Shown here piece after piece: positions 38,305-51,362 of a stretch of 64,000 nucleotides of DNA; position 1 is the stretch's first letter; every line of letters starts with the position of its first letter. The notes below the pieces were generated by a model. That model had not been told where the DNA came from and did no database searches. It saw only the letters and a list, made by a program, of their open reading frames with translations. The DNA is from Roseateles violae (GTDB lineage Bacteria; Pseudomonadota; Gammaproteobacteria; Burkholderiales; Burkholderiaceae_C): assembly GCF_030410485.1 (NCBI RefSeq), contig NZ_JAUHHC010000004.1, positions 322,128 through 386,127 of the forward strand. The letters are read 5' to 3'. The translations under genes were made by a program, and so were the position numbers.

Positions 38305-38455
38305 AAGACAAAACGGTCGCCGCGCCAATTCGTCGCATAATCGCGGGCTGATCGAGATGCGATTCAGGGAAAGCCCTGGGACTGACCTAAACTCGCTGGA
38401 CCCGCCTCGAACGACCGAATCCCTTCATTCATCGTCATCCTCTCGGAGCTTTCAC

Positions 38456-39445
38456 ATGAGCAATAAGAAACCCGTTCGCGTTGCCGTCACCGGCGCCGCT
38501 GGCCAGATCGGCTATGCCCTGCTATTCCGCATCGCCTCCGGCGAGATGCTGGGCAAGGACCAGCCGGTGATCCTGCAGCTGCTGGAGATCCCGGACGAGA
38601 AGGCCCAGAACGCGCTGAAGGGCGTGATCATGGAGCTCGAGGACTGCGCCTTCCCGCTGCTGGCCGGCATCGAGGCCCACAGCGACCCGCTGCAGGCCTT
38701 CAAGGACACCGACTACGCGCTGCTGGTCGGCGCCCGCCCGCGCGGCCCCGGCATGGAGCGCGCCGATCTGCTGGCCGCCAACGCCCAGATCTTCACCGCC
38801 CAGGGCAAGGCGCTGAACGCCGTCGCCTCGCGCAATGTCAAGGTGCTGGTGGTCGGCAACCCGGCCAACACCAATGCCTATATCGCGATGAAGTCGGCGC
38901 CGGACCTGCCGCGCGAGAACTTCACCGCCATGCTGCGCCTGGACCACAACCGCGCCGCCTCGCAGCTGGCCGCCAAGGCCGGCGTCAAGGTCGGCGAGAT
39001 CGAGAAGCTGACCGTCTGGGGCAACCACTCGCCGACGATGTACGCCGACTACCGCTTCGCCAGCGCCGGCGGCAAGTCGCTGAAGGACGCGATCAACGAC
39101 CAGGTCTGGAACGCCGACACCTTCCTGCCGACCGTCGGCAAGCGCGGCGCCGCCATCATCGCCGCCCGCGGCCTGAGCTCGGCCGCCTCGGCCGCCAATG
39201 CCGCGATCGACCATATGCGCGACTGGGCACTGGGCTCGAACGGCAAGTGGGTCACCATGGGCGTGCCCTCGAACGGCGAATACGGTATCCCCAAGGACGT
39301 GATGTTCGGCTTCCCGGTCACCACCGAGAACGGCCAGTACAAGATCGTCGAGGGCCTGCCCATCGATGCCTTCTCGCAAGAGCGCATCAACATCACGCTG
39401 GCCGAGCTGCAGGGCGAGCAGGACGGCGTCAAGCACCTGCTCTGA
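38456..39445 (+). CDS. mdh: Malate dehydrogenase
   Basis: 329 residues. NAD-binding [37 protein letters not shown] with the mobile-loop Arg, the Asp of RLDHNRA and the catalytic His of [10 protein letters not shown]. Interconverts malate and oxaloacetate. GGAG precedes the ATG at 38456. The frame upstream to 38357 is non-coding leader. Ends at a strong terminator. Confidence 0.97.
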   Translation: MSNKKPVRVAVTGAAGQIGYALLFRIASGEMLGKDQPVILQLLEIPDEKAQNALKGVIMELEDCAFPLLAGIEAHSDPLQAFKDTDYALLVGARPRGPGMERADLLAANAQIFTAQGKALNAVASRNVKVLVVGNPANTNAYIAMKSAPDLPRENFTAMLRLDHNRAASQLAAKAGVKVGEIEKLTVWGNHSPTMYADYRFASAGGKSLKDAINDQVWNADTFLPTVGKRGAAIIAARGLSSAASAANAAIDHMRDWALGSNGKWVTMGVPSNGEYGIPKDVMFGFPVTTENGQYKIVEGLPIDAFSQERINITLAELQGEQDGVKHLL

Positions 39446-39469
39446 GCGTCGCGCCTGAGCGAAACTAAG

Positions 39470-39500
39470 GGGTCGGCGCGCGCCGGCCCTTTTCTTTTTT
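39470..39500 (+). terminator. Intrinsic terminator behind mdh
   Basis: GGGTCGGC GCGC GCCGGCCC hairpin (one T-G pair) followed by TTTTCTTTTTT. The next gene starts 12 bases later, so it may partly separate the two. Confidence 0.85.
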
Positions 39501-39511
39501 GGGAATCCGAC

Positions 39512-40528
39512 TTGAGCACCGCACTGCATCCGAAACTGGCCCTGTTCGAGGAAGGCGACGCCGCCGCGAGCCTGCCCGTCGTCGACCATTACTGCGGCAT
39601 CGAGGCGCGCATGAAGAAGAGCCTGGAGCTGCAGGCGCAGATGGGCCCGGTCTTCGACATCACGCTGGACTGCGAGGATGGCGCGCCGATCGGCGGCGAA
39701 GCCGAGCATGTGCAGCTGGTGCTGTCCATGCTCAACGGCGCCGACAACCGCCACGGCCGTGTCGGTGCCCGTGTCCATCCGCTCGACCACCCCGCCTTCG
39801 AGGCCGATGTCGACGGCCTGATCGCCGGCGGCGGCGAGCGGCTCGCCTACCTGATGCTGCCCAAGCCGCGCGGCCTGGCCGATGTGCAGCAGGCCTGCGA
39901 CTTTATCGATGCCGCCCTCGCCCGCCACGGCATCGCCAAGCCGCTGCCGGTGCACACGCTGATCGAGACCCATGGCGCCTTGCGCGAGGTGCAGCAGATC
40001 GCCGCCCATCCGCGCATCGAGTCGCTGTCCTTCGGACTGATGGATTTCGTCTCCGCGCATCGCGGCGCGATACCGCGCGCCGGCATGAGCGCACAGGGTC
40101 AGTTCAACCATCCGCTGGTCGTGCGCGCCAAGCTCGAGATCGCCGCCGCCGCCCATGCCTGGGGCAAGACGCCCTCGCACTGCGTCGTCACCGAGTTCAA
40201 GAGGACGGCGGCGATCCAGGAGGCCGCCCAGCGCGCCGCCCGCGAGTTCGGCTACACGCGCATGTGGAGCATCCATCCGGCACAGATCCAGCCCATCATC
40301 GATGCCTTCGCGCCCAGCGTGGCCGAGATCGACGAGGCGATCGACATCATCCACGCGGCGCAGGCCGCGCAATGGGCGCCGATCCAGTTCCGTGACGTCC
40401 TGCACGATCGCGCCAGCTATCGCTATTTCTGGCAGTTGCTGGAACGCGCGCACCGCACCGGCCAGGCGCTGCCGGTCGAGGTGCAACTTGCCTACTTCGA
40501 CACGCCTGCCACCATCGCCGGCGCCTGA
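39512..40528 (+). CDS. HpcH/HpaI-family (CitE/malyl-CoA lyase-like) aldolase
   Basis: 338 residues, TIM-barrel of the citrate-lyase-beta/malyl-CoA-lyase group: [83 protein letters not shown]. Probably cleaves or forms a C-C bond in a CoA thioester such as malyl-CoA; the exact substrate is unknown. The TTG start follows the mdh terminator. Position behind mdh suggests a link to C4-acid metabolism. Confidence 0.87.
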   Translation: MSTALHPKLALFEEGDAAASLPVVDHYCGIEARMKKSLELQAQMGPVFDITLDCEDGAPIGGEAEHVQLVLSMLNGADNRHGRVGARVHPLDHPAFEADVDGLIAGGGERLAYLMLPKPRGLADVQQACDFIDAALARHGIAKPLPVHTLIETHGALREVQQIAAHPRIESLSFGLMDFVSAHRGAIPRAGMSAQGQFNHPLVVRAKLEIAAAAHAWGKTPSHCVVTEFKRTAAIQEAAQRAAREFGYTRMWSIHPAQIQPIIDAFAPSVAEIDEAIDIIHAAQAAQWAPIQFRDVLHDRASYRYFWQLLERAHRTGQALPVEVQLAYFDTPATIAGA

Positions 40529-40664
40529 GCATCGGGAAAAGCAGGACGCTGTAGCGCCGGCGCGCCAGTGACAATCGCTCACCCGTCCCTTGCGCCGCCG
40601 AGGCTACAGTGCAGCGCGCCATCCCGAGCCGTAATGGCGTTTCCGCCGTATTTCAGAAAACCTC

Positions 40665-41594
40665 ATGACCAAGACCCGCAGCCTTCCCCTCCTGACCCTG
40701 CTGATCGGCGCCCTGTCGCTGGCCGCCCAGGCCCAGCCTGCCGCCAAGCCGGCCGCCAAATCGGCCACAGCCCCGGCCGCGACGTCCAAGGGCCGCGCCG
40801 CCAAACCCGAGCCCAAGCCGGCGGCGCCGGCCCCGCTGCCGGATGCCGACGAGGAGCAGCTGGCCGCCATCGAACGCGCCTATCTGGGCACCTACGACTG
40901 CGAGTTCAAGCAGTCGGTCAGCATCACCCGCAACAGCAAGCAGGGCTATCTGGACGTGATGTGGCAGAAGAGCACCTTCACGATGAAGCCGGTGCTGTCC
41001 AGCACCGGCGCGCTGCGCCTGGAAGACGTGACCGGCCGCACGCTGATGATCCAGATCGCCAACAAGTCCATGCTGCTGGATACCAAGGTTGGCCAGCGCC
41101 TGGTCGATGAATGCCTGCACCCGGAGCAGCGCGCCGCGATCGAGCGCATGAAGGCCGAACGCGCCGCCGCGCTGGCCTCGGGCATCCAGCGCCCGGACAA
41201 CGGCCTGGGCATCGAGCCCAAGGCCGCCGTCGCCGCGGCCGCCACCGCTGCTACGGCCGCCGCCACCGCCGCCTCGGCGGCCGACAGCGCCGCGCTTGCC
41301 GCCGCCAAGGCAGCCGCCGCCGCTTCGGCCCTCGCGGCCGCGGTACCGGCCACGGTTCCGCCCGCAGCGGCCGGCTCCGCGCCCAGCGCGCCGGCCGCCG
41401 CCAGCACCGCGGCCGCCGCAGCCTCGGCAGCCTCCGCCGCCACCGCTGCGGCAACGGCGGCCTCGGCCGCCGAAGGTGCGGCCGCCGTCGCGGCCAAGGC
41501 CGCGGAAGCCGCCTCGGCAGCTGCCGCCGCCGCCCTGCCGGCGAGCGCCACGCCGCCGGCCGCCGCAGCCTCGGCCGGCGCACCGAAGTCCTAA
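40665..41594 (+). CDS. Exported protein with long Ala-rich tail
   Basis: 309 residues: signal peptide (about 1-23), a Pro/Ala/Lys linker, a compact domain at about 60-170 (YDCEFKQSVSITRN...GYLDVMWQKSTFTMKPVLSS...RLEDVTGRTLMIQIANKSMLLDTKVGQRLVDECLHPEQRAA) and a C-terminal tail of about 120 residues that is almost only Ala with Ser, Thr and Pro. The middle domain is of unknown function; MliC-like folds are one possibility. Probably periplasmic. Confidence 0.8.
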   Translation: MTKTRSLPLLTLLIGALSLAAQAQPAAKPAAKSATAPAATSKGRAAKPEPKPAAPAPLPDADEEQLAAIERAYLGTYDCEFKQSVSITRNSKQGYLDVMWQKSTFTMKPVLSSTGALRLEDVTGRTLMIQIANKSMLLDTKVGQRLVDECLHPEQRAAIERMKAERAAALASGIQRPDNGLGIEPKAAVAAAATAATAAATAASAADSAALAAAKAAAAASALAAAVPATVPPAAAGSAPSAPAAASTAAAAASAASAATAAATAASAAEGAAAVAAKAAEAASAAAAAALPASATPPAAAASAGAPKS

Positions 41595-41631
41595 GGCCCT
41601 TCGAACGGCCCGGCGGGGCTGTCCGCGCGCA

Positions 41632-41662
41632 GGAAAGTATGTAAAATCATTGCATACTTTCC
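41632..41662. promoter_or_regulatory. Inverted-repeat operator of the VapBC module
   Basis: Perfect 10-bp arms (GGAAAGTATG / CATACTTTCC) around an 11-base AT-rich spacer that starts TAAAAT, 49 bases before the antitoxin start. The placement fits autorepression by the AbrB-type antitoxin. Confidence 0.75.
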
Positions 41663-41710
41663 CTTCCATACCTGCTCCGGCAGGCATGGAGCGTCCCGGA
41701 GCCTCGCATC

Positions 41711-41956
41711 ATGGAAGCCACCGTTGCCGAACGCGGGCAGATCACGCTGCCCAAATCCGTTCGTGATGCCCTGGGCCTGACCAAGGGCACGACCCTCAAG
41801 GTCGAGCTCGACGGCGCCCGCATCATCCTGCGCAAGAACGTCGACGACGCGATCTCGCGCGCCCGCGGCAAGTTCAAGCTCGACGGCTTCGAGTCGGTCG
41901 ACGACGCGATGCGCGCGATCCGCGGCCGCGCCCCGGGCGATCCGGTCGAGAACTGA
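41711..41956 (+). CDS. vapB: AbrB/MazE-type antitoxin (VapB)
   Basis: 81 residues with the swapped-hairpin AbrB DNA-binding domain at the N-terminus (VAERGQITLPKSVRDALGLTKGTTLKVELDGARIILRK) and a C-terminal toxin-wrapping helix region. GGAG precedes the ATG. Toxin gene follows after 6 bases. Confidence 0.9.
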   Translation: MEATVAERGQITLPKSVRDALGLTKGTTLKVELDGARIILRKNVDDAISRARGKFKLDGFESVDDAMRAIRGRAPGDPVEN

Positions 41957-41962
41957 GCCGCG

Positions 41963-42370
41963 ATGATCGCCATCGATTCCTCGGTCCTGATCGACCTGCT
42001 CTCGGGCAGCGCCCGCGCCGACATGGCCGAGGCCGCGCTGCGCGAGGCGCTGAGCCACGGCCCGGTGGTCGTGAGCGACGTCGTCGTCTCCGAGGTCTGC
42101 TCCTCGCTGCAGGGCGGCGACCAGGCGATGCAGGTGCTTGAGGACATGGGCATTCGCTACAGCGCGGTCGAGCAAAAGGCCGCGATCCGCGCCGGCGAGA
42201 TGCAGCGCCGCTACCGCACGCGCGGCGGCCAGCGCCAGCGCACCGTTCCCGATTTCATCGTCGGTGCCCATGCACTCTTGCAATGCAGCGCGCTGATCAC
42301 CGCCGACGACGGTTTCTTTCGTGATTACTTCAAGGGGCTCAAGCTGATCGTGCCGAGCACGCCGGCCTGA
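41963..42370 (+). CDS. vapC: PIN-domain ribonuclease toxin (VapC)
   Basis: 135 residues. Acidic PIN-site residues are present: Asp in [12 protein letters not shown], Glu in VVVSEVCS, Asp in [12 protein letters not shown] and Asp in [11 protein letters not shown]. An intact PIN nuclease, so the module looks functional. It ends 47 bases before acnB. Confidence 0.9.
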   Translation: MIAIDSSVLIDLLSGSARADMAEAALREALSHGPVVVSDVVVSEVCSSLQGGDQAMQVLEDMGIRYSAVEQKAAIRAGEMQRRYRTRGGQRQRTVPDFIVGAHALLQCSALITADDGFFRDYFKGLKLIVPSTPA

Positions 42371-42417
42371 TCGCCAAGCGCCCCACACCATTTACTGCCA
42401 GCCAACCAGGAGTCGAC

Positions 42418-45009
42418 ATGCTGCAAGCCTACCGCCAACACGAGTCCGAGCGCCGCGCTCTGGGCATCCCCCCGCTGCCGCTGGACGCCAAGCAGGTCGC
42501 CGAGCTGATCGAGCTGATCAAGAATCCGCCCGCCGGTGAGGACGCCTTCCTGCTGGACCTGCTGACCCACCGCGTGCCGCCGGGCGTCGACGATGCCGCC
42601 AAGGTCAAGGCCAGCTTCCTGGCCGCCGTCGCCCATGGCGACCTGAAGGTCGGCCTGATCTCCAAGACCAAGGCCACCGAGCTGCTGGGCACCATGGTCG
42701 GCGGCTACAACGTCCATCCGCTGATCGAGCTGCTGGCCGATGCGGAAGTCGCCGGCACTGCCGCCGCCGCGCTGAAGAAGACGCTGCTGATGTTCGACTA
42801 CTTTAACGACGTCGCGCAATTGGCCAAGGGCGGCAATGTCTTCGCCAAGGACGTGATGCAGAGCTGGGCCGACGCCGAGTGGTTCACCTCGCGCCCCGAA
42901 GTGGAGAAGAAGATCACCGTCACCGTCTTCAAGGTGCCCGGCGAGACCAATACCGACGACCTGTCGCCGGCGCCTGACGCCTGGAGCCGCCCGGACATCC
43001 CGCTGCATTACCTGGCGATGCTGAAGAACACCCGCCCCGACGCGGCCTTCAAGCCCGAGGAGGACGGCAAGCGCGGCCCGATGCAGTTCATCGAGGAGCT
43101 GAAGAAGAAGGGCCATCTGGTCGCCTATGTCGGCGACGTCGTCGGCACCGGTTCCAGCCGCAAGTCGGCCACCAACTCGGTGATCTGGGCCACCGGCCAG
43201 GACATCCCGTTTGTTCCGAACAAGCGCTTCGGCGGCGTGACGCTGGGCGGCAAGATTGCGCCGATCTTCTTCAACACGCAGGAAGACTCTGGCTCGCTGC
43301 CGATCGAGGTCGACGTCAGCAAGCTCGAAATGGGCGACGTCATCGACGTGCTGCCTTATGAGGGCAAGCTGGTGAAGAACGGCGAGACCGTGGCCGAGTT
43401 CAAGCTCAAGAGCGATGTGCTGTTCGACGAGGTGCGCGCCGGCGGCCGCATCAACCTGATCATCGGCCGCTCGCTGACCGCCAAGGCGCGCGAGTTCCTG
43501 GGCCTGCCCGCCTCGACCCTGTTCCGCCTGCCGCAGGCGCCGGCCGCCTCGAGCAAGGGCTTCACCTTGGCGCAGAAGATGGTCGGCCGCGCGGTCGGCC
43601 TGCCGGAAGGCCAGGGCGTGCGCCCGGGCACCTATTGCGAGCCCAAGATGACCACCGTCGGCTCGCAGGACACCACCGGCCCGATGACCCGCGACGAGCT
43701 GAAGGACCTGGCCTGCCTGGGCTTCTCGGCCGATCTGGTGATGCAGTCCTTCTGCCACACGGCCGCCTATCCGAAGCCGGTCGACGTCAAGACTCACCGC
43801 GAGCTGCCCGCCTTCATCTCGAATCGCGGCGGCGTGGCCCTGCGGCCGGGCGATGGCGTGATCCACAGCTGGCTGAACCGCCTGCTGCTGCCCGACACCG
43901 TCGGCACCGGCGGCGACTCGCACACCCGCTTCCCGATCGGCATCTCCTTCCCCGCGGGCTCGGGTCTTGTCGCCTTCGGCGCCGCCACCGGCGTGATGCC
44001 GCTGGACATGCCCGAATCGGTGCTGGTGCGCTTCAAGGGCGAGATGCAGCCCGGCGTGACCCTGCGCGACCTGGTCCATGCGATTCCGCTGTACGCGATC
44101 AAGGCCGGTCTGCTGACCGTCGCCAAGGCCGGCAAGAAGAACATCTTCTCCGGCCGCATCCTCGAGATCGAGGGCCTGCCGGACCTGAAGGTGGAACAGG
44201 CCTTCGAACTCAGCGACGCCTCGGCCGAGCGCTCGGCCGCCGGCTGCACGATCAAGCTGAACCCCGAGCCGATCAAGGAATACCTGACCAGCAACGTCGT
44301 GCTGATGAAGAACATGATCGCCGACGGCTATGCCGACGCCAAGACGCTGCAGCGCCGCATCGAGAAGGTCGAGGCCTGGCTGGCCAAGCCGGATCTGCTG
44401 GAAGCGGACAAGGACGCCGAGTACGCCGCCGTGATCGAGATCGACCTGGCCGACATCACCGAGCCCATCGTCTGCTGCCCGAACGATCCGGACGACGCCA
44501 AGGTGCTGTCCGAGGTTGCAGGCGCCAAGATCGACGAGGCCTTCATCGGCTCCTGCATGACGAACATCGGCCACTTCCGCGCCGCGGCCAAGCTGCTGGG
44601 CGGCCAGCGCGACATTCCGGTCAAGCTGTGGGTCGCCCCGCCGACCAAGATGGACCAGAGCGAGCTGATCAAGGAAGGCCATTACGCCGCCTTCGGCACC
44701 GCCGGTGCGCGCACCGAGATGCCGGGCTGCTCGCTGTGCATGGGCAATCAGGCGCAGGTCCGCGAGGGCGCGACGGTGATTTCGACCTCGACCCGCAACT
44801 TCCCGAACCGTCTGGGCAAGAACACCAACGTGTATCTGGGCTCGGCCGAACTGGCCGCGATCGCCTCCCGCCTCGGTCGCCTGCCGACGAAGGACGAGTA
44901 CCTGAAGGAAATGGGCGTGATCGACGCCGACAAGGCCAGCGTCTACCGCTATATGAACTTCGACCAGATCGAGGAGTATGCGGAAGCCGCCAAGGGCGTC
45001 ACGGCCTGA
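42418..45009 (+). CDS. acnB: Aconitate hydratase B
   Basis: 863 residues, the family's normal length. Bifunctional aconitase/2-methylisocitrate dehydratase. HEAT-like N-terminal domain ([24 protein letters not shown]), swivelling domain ([23 protein letters not shown]) and the [4Fe-4S] cysteines in [11 protein letters not shown] and [19 protein letters not shown] precedes the ATG. Followed by a strong terminator. Confidence 0.97.
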   Translation: MLQAYRQHESERRALGIPPLPLDAKQVAELIELIKNPPAGEDAFLLDLLTHRVPPGVDDAAKVKASFLAAVAHGDLKVGLISKTKATELLGTMVGGYNVHPLIELLADAEVAGTAAAALKKTLLMFDYFNDVAQLAKGGNVFAKDVMQSWADAEWFTSRPEVEKKITVTVFKVPGETNTDDLSPAPDAWSRPDIPLHYLAMLKNTRPDAAFKPEEDGKRGPMQFIEELKKKGHLVAYVGDVVGTGSSRKSATNSVIWATGQDIPFVPNKRFGGVTLGGKIAPIFFNTQEDSGSLPIEVDVSKLEMGDVIDVLPYEGKLVKNGETVAEFKLKSDVLFDEVRAGGRINLIIGRSLTAKAREFLGLPASTLFRLPQAPAASSKGFTLAQKMVGRAVGLPEGQGVRPGTYCEPKMTTVGSQDTTGPMTRDELKDLACLGFSADLVMQSFCHTAAYPKPVDVKTHRELPAFISNRGGVALRPGDGVIHSWLNRLLLPDTVGTGGDSHTRFPIGISFPAGSGLVAFGAATGVMPLDMPESVLVRFKGEMQPGVTLRDLVHAIPLYAIKAGLLTVAKAGKKNIFSGRILEIEGLPDLKVEQAFELSDASAERSAAGCTIKLNPEPIKEYLTSNVVLMKNMIADGYADAKTLQRRIEKVEAWLAKPDLLEADKDAEYAAVIEIDLADITEPIVCCPNDPDDAKVLSEVAGAKIDEAFIGSCMTNIGHFRAAAKLLGGQRDIPVKLWVAPPTKMDQSELIKEGHYAAFGTAGARTEMPGCSLCMGNQAQVREGATVISTSTRNFPNRLGKNTNVYLGSAELAAIASRLGRLPTKDEYLKEMGVIDADKASVYRYMNFDQIEEYAEAAKGVTA

Positions 45010-45029
45010 TCCGGCTTGCCGCCAAGCAG

Positions 45030-45053
45030 GGCCCGCCATCGGCGGGCCTTTTT
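45030..45053 (+). terminator. Intrinsic terminator behind acnB
   Basis: GGCCCGCC ATC GGCGGGCC followed by TTTTT. Confidence 0.9.
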
Positions 45054-45074
45054 AATTGCCTCGAGAATTCGACG

Positions 45075-45590
45075 ATGAGTTTCGAACCCACTTCGATGCT
45101 GGACATGTCCAGCCCCCAGGCCAAGCGTGAGGCCTATGCGCTGCTGCAGAAGCAGGCGCGGGCCGTGCTGCACGGCGAACGCGACTGGCTCGCCAACCTC
45201 GCCCAGTTCACCGCCCTCGTCTTCAACAGCGTGCCCGATCTGAACTGGGCCGGCTTCTACCTGGTCAATGCGCGCAAGGAGCGCGAGCTGGTGCTCGGCC
45301 CCTTCCAGGGCAAGGTCGCCTGCGTGCGCATCGCCTTCGAGCGCGGCGTCTGCGGCGCTTGCGCGCGCACGCAGCAGGTCCAACTGGTCGAGGACGTCCA
45401 CGCCTTTCCCGGCCATATCGCCTGCGACTCGGCCTCGCGCTCGGAGCTGGTGCTGCCGCTGATCGTGGACGGCCGGCTGCGCGGCGTCTTCGATCTGGAC
45501 AGCCCGCTGCCGGCGCGCTTCGATGCCGACGATGCGCGGGGCTTCGAGGCGCTGCTGTCGGTGCTGGTCACAGGCACCGACTGGCCTTGA
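45075..45590 (+). CDS. msrC: GAF-domain free methionine-(R)-sulfoxide reductase
   Basis: 171 residues. LNWAGFYLVNARKERELVLGPFQGKVACVRIAFERGVCG...FPGHIACDSASRSELVLPL matches fRMsr, with the three active-site Cys (VACV, GVCG, HIACD). Reduces free Met-R-sulfoxide. The ATG at 45075 gives the family N-terminus; the open frame upstream is shadow of acnB. Confidence 0.92.
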   Translation: MSFEPTSMLDMSSPQAKREAYALLQKQARAVLHGERDWLANLAQFTALVFNSVPDLNWAGFYLVNARKERELVLGPFQGKVACVRIAFERGVCGACARTQQVQLVEDVHAFPGHIACDSASRSELVLPLIVDGRLRGVFDLDSPLPARFDADDARGFEALLSVLVTGTDWP

Positions 45591-45594
45591 GCAC

Positions 45595-46862
45595 TTAGTC
45601 GACGAACAGCAAGGCCGGCGTCTCCAGCAAGGCGCGCAAGGCCTGGATGAACTCGGCGGCGTCCTGGCCGTCGACGACGCGATGGTCGAAGGAGGAGGAC
45701 AGGTTCATCAGCAAGCGGCCAACGACCTGCCCCTGTCGGAAGACCGGCCGCTCGACGATGCGGTTGACGCCGATGATGGCGACTTCGGGATGGTTGATCA
45801 CCGGCGTCGTGACGATGCCGCCCAAGGGACCGAGGCTGGAGATCGTGATGGTCGAGCCACTCAGCTCGTCGCGCGTTGCACGGCCGGCGCGGGCGGCCTC
45901 GGCCAGGCGGCGGATCTCGGCCGCGCAACGCCAGGGATCCAGCGCCTCGGCATGGCGCAGCACCGGCACCATCAGGCCGGCCGGGGTCTGCGTCGCGATG
46001 CCCAGATGCACGGCCCGGTGCCGCGTCAGCACGCCGGCCTCGTCGTCGAGGCGGGCATTGAGCTGCGGGAAGTCGGGCAGCGTGCGGCACAGCGCGCGCG
46101 CCAGCAGCGGCAGCAAGGTGAGCTTGCCGCGCTGGGCCTGGTGCCGGGCGTTGAGTTGCTCGCGCAGCGCCTCCAGCGCGGTGACGTCGAACTCCTCCAC
46201 ATAGCTGAAATGCGGGATGCGGCGCTTGGCCTCCTGCATCTTCTGCGCGATCTTGCGGCGCAGACCGACGATGCGGATCTCCTCGACGCCATCGTCGCCC
46301 GAGGCTGATGCGGTCGGGGCCGCGGCCGGCATCGGCACGGCTTGGCGCGCGGCGGCGACCGTGCCGCGTGCCGCGACGAAGGCATCCAGATCGGCCTGCA
46401 TGATGCGCCCGGCCGGCCCGCTGGGCTCGACCTCCGCCAGCTCGACGCCCAGCTCCCAGGCGCGCCGTCGCACGGCCGGCGAGGCAATCGGGCGATCGGG
46501 TGACAGCTGATCGGGTTGATGAGCGGGCGGCGCGGCCATCGGTGTCGCAGCCACGGCCACCGCAGCGGCCGGCGCCGGCGCCGCGGCCTCCACCGGCAGG
46601 GCCGGCGTCGCCACCTCCCCGTTGAAAGCAATCCGCAGCAGCTCCGCGCCAACGCGGATCAGCTGCCCGGCCTCGCCGCCCAGGCTCTGCACAACGCCTT
46701 GCACCGGCGACGGAATCTCGACCGTCGCCTTGTCGGTCATCACATCGGCGAGGATCTGGTCCTCCTGCACCGCATCGCCGGGCTGCACGCGCCAGGCCAG
46801 CAGTTCGACCTCGACGATGCCCTCGCCGATATCGGGCATCTTGATCGTGTGGATCGATGACA

Positions 46863-46863
<1 letters not shown>
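45595..46863 (-). CDS. bkdB: Branched-chain 2-oxoacid dehydrogenase E2 (dihydrolipoyl acyltransferase)
   Basis: 422 residues: lipoyl domain with the modified Lys in MTDKATVEIPS, Ala/Pro linker, peripheral subunit-binding domain (ASPAVRRRAWELGVELAEVEPSGPAGRI), and catalytic domain ending SFDHRVVDGQDAAEF. One lipoyl domain, as in branched-chain E2. Its start shares one base with the E1beta stop. Confidence 0.92.
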
Positions 46864-49225
<2,362 letters not shown>

Positions 49226-49412
49226 TCATCGATGTCATCGCGATCCGCGGCTTGGGGCCGCGCTCGCCCGCTGCTGCGCCGCGGCGGGATCACCGGCATG
49301 GCGCAGTGCCTAGCGTAGTCCATCTGAGCCCGCGGTGGCGCAGGGCCAAGCCCCGATCTCGATTACCCTAGCGGCTTCGCCCGAAAGACCTCCTTTTCCT
49401 CCTCCTCCGACC

Positions 49413-51362
49413 GTGAGCCTGCATCTCTCCCTTGTTCTTCCGCGTTCCCGCCGCCTGGCCCTGCTGCTGCTGCTGGCCCTGGCCGCCCTGCCCCCGGTCC
49501 AGGCGGCCGAGCTGAGGCTGCGCATCCTGGAAACCAGCGATGTGCACATGAATCTGCTCAACTACGACTACTACCAGGACCGGCCCACCGACGAATACGG
49601 CCTGGCCAAGACCGCCAGCCTGATCAAGGCGGCGCGCGCCGAGGCGAAGAACAGCCTCTTGTTCGACAACGGCGATCTGCTGCAGGGCAATCCGCTGGGC
49701 GACTATGTGGCCAAGATCAAGCCCTTGGCCGCCGGCCAGGTCCATCCGGCCTACAAGGTGCTCGGCGCGCTGCAGGTCGACGCGGCCAATATCGGCAACC
49801 ACGAGTTCAACTACGGCCTGGACTTCCTGCGCCGCGCGCTGGACGGCGCGCCCTTCCCGGTCCTCAATGCCAATGTGATGCAGGCCGGCAAGTCGCAGCA
49901 GCCTGTGTTCAAGCCCTATGTGCTGCTGCAGCGCCGCTTCGCCGACGAAAGCGGCAAAGACCAGGACCTGAAGATCGGCGTGATCGGCTTCGTGCCGCCG
50001 CAGATCATGCAGTGGGACAAGCACCAGCTCGAGGGCAAGGTGGTCGCCGCCGACATCGTCGAGACCGCGCGCCGCTATGTGCCCGAGATGCGCGCCCAGG
50101 GCGCCGATCTGGTCGTCGCGATCGCGCACAGCGGCTTCGAGAAGAGTGCCGAGCCGCTGCCGCGCCTGGCCGAGAACGTCGCCACCGAGCTGGCGCGCGT
50201 GCCCGGCATCGATGTGCTGCTGCTGGGCCATGCGCATGCCGAATTCCCCGGCCCGGCCTTTGCCGGCTATCCGGGCGTCGATCTGGAGCGCGGCACCGTC
50301 TTTGGCGTGCCGGCGCTGATGCCGGGCCGCTGGGGCGACCATCTGGGCGTGATCGACCTGAAGCTGGACAGCCGAAGCGGTGCCTGGAAGATTGCCGACA
50401 GCCGCGCCTCGCTGCGCCCCATCTACCGGCGCGCCGAGCGCCGCGCCCTGGTCGATGCCGACCCGCTGGTGATGCAGCAGATCGGCCACGAGCACGAGCA
50501 GACGCTGGCCTATGTGCGCGGCCAGGTCGCGCGCACGCAGGCGCCGATCTTCAGCTACTTCGCCCAGGTCGCTGACGATCCCTCGGTGCAGTTGGTCGCA
50601 CAGGCGCAGCTGGCTTACCTGAAGCGCGCGGTGCAGGGCACGGCGCTGGAGGGTCTGCCGCTGCTGTCGGCGGCCGCGCCCTTCAAGGCCGGCGGGCGCC
50701 AGGGCACGAGCAGCTATACCGACATTCCGGCGGGGCCCATCGCCGTCAAGCACATTGCCGATCTCTACGTCTATCCGAACACCATCAAGGTGCTGAAGAT
50801 CAAGGGCGCCGAGGTGCGCGAATGGCTGGAGATGTCGGCCGGCCAGTTCCGCCGCATCGACCCGCGCGGCCCGGCCGAGCAGGAGCTGCTCAACCTCGAC
50901 TACCGTTCGCACAACTTCGATGTGCTGGACGGCGTCAGCTACGCGATCGACGTCAGCCAGCCGGCGCGCTACGACGCCGAGGGTCGCCTGGTCGCGCCGG
51001 ACGCGCACCGCATCGTCGACCTGCGCTACCAGGGCAAGGCCATCGATCCGGCGGCCGACTTCCTGGTCATCACGAACAATTACCGCGCCAGCGGCGGCGG
51101 CAACTTCCCGGGCCTGAACGCCGGCCGCATCGTCATCGACGCGCCGGACGAGAACCGCGAGGCGCTGGTCCAGTACCTGGCCGCGATGAAGGACGGCCTC
51201 AATCCCGGCGCCGACGGCAACTGGCGCATCCTGCCGGTGCCCGGCGTCAAGCTGCGCTTCGTCTCCGGCGCCGCCGGCATCCGCTACCTGCCGCTGGTGC
51301 CCAGCGTGCGCCTGGTGCGCGACCAGGGCGACGGCTCGGCCGTCTACGAACTCGCCCCTTAG
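49413..51362 (+). CDS. cpdB: 2',3'-cyclic-nucleotide 2'-phosphodiesterase/3'-nucleotidase
   Basis: 649 residues from the GTG at 49413, against 647 in E. coli. Signal peptide (SLHLSLVLPRSRRLALLLLLALAALPPVQA), metallophosphatase domain (ILETSDVHMNLLNYDYY; NIGNHEFNYGL; GHAHAEFPG) and C-terminal 5'-nucleotidase domain ending VYELAP. Periplasmic, releases nucleosides from cyclic nucleotides. The frame opens 26 codons earlier, but that part precedes the signal peptide. Confidence 0.93.
   Translation: MSLHLSLVLPRSRRLALLLLLALAALPPVQAAELRLRILETSDVHMNLLNYDYYQDRPTDEYGLAKTASLIKAARAEAKNSLLFDNGDLLQGNPLGDYVAKIKPLAAGQVHPAYKVLGALQVDAANIGNHEFNYGLDFLRRALDGAPFPVLNANVMQAGKSQQPVFKPYVLLQRRFADESGKDQDLKIGVIGFVPPQIMQWDKHQLEGKVVAADIVETARRYVPEMRAQGADLVVAIAHSGFEKSAEPLPRLAENVATELARVPGIDVLLLGHAHAEFPGPAFAGYPGVDLERGTVFGVPALMPGRWGDHLGVIDLKLDSRSGAWKIADSRASLRPIYRRAERRALVDADPLVMQQIGHEHEQTLAYVRGQVARTQAPIFSYFAQVADDPSVQLVAQAQLAYLKRAVQGTALEGLPLLSAAAPFKAGGRQGTSSYTDIPAGPIAVKHIADLYVYPNTIKVLKIKGAEVREWLEMSAGQFRRIDPRGPAEQELLNLDYRSHNFDVLDGVSYAIDVSQPARYDAEGRLVAPDAHRIVDLRYQGKAIDPAADFLVITNNYRASGGGNFPGLNAGRIVIDAPDENREALVQYLAAMKDGLNPGADGNWRILPVPGVKLRFVSGAAGIRYLPLVPSVRLVRDQGDGSAVYELAP

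Noticed and set aside
38522-40582. A 686-codon minus-strand open frame
   Set aside because: Shadow of mdh and the HpcH-like lyase gene.
41224-41584. Ala-rich tail as an artefact or frameshift
   Set aside because: The frame stays open from the signal peptide on and the alternatives are Arg/Pro-only shadows.
42325-45039. A 904-codon minus-strand open frame
   Set aside because: Shadow of acnB.
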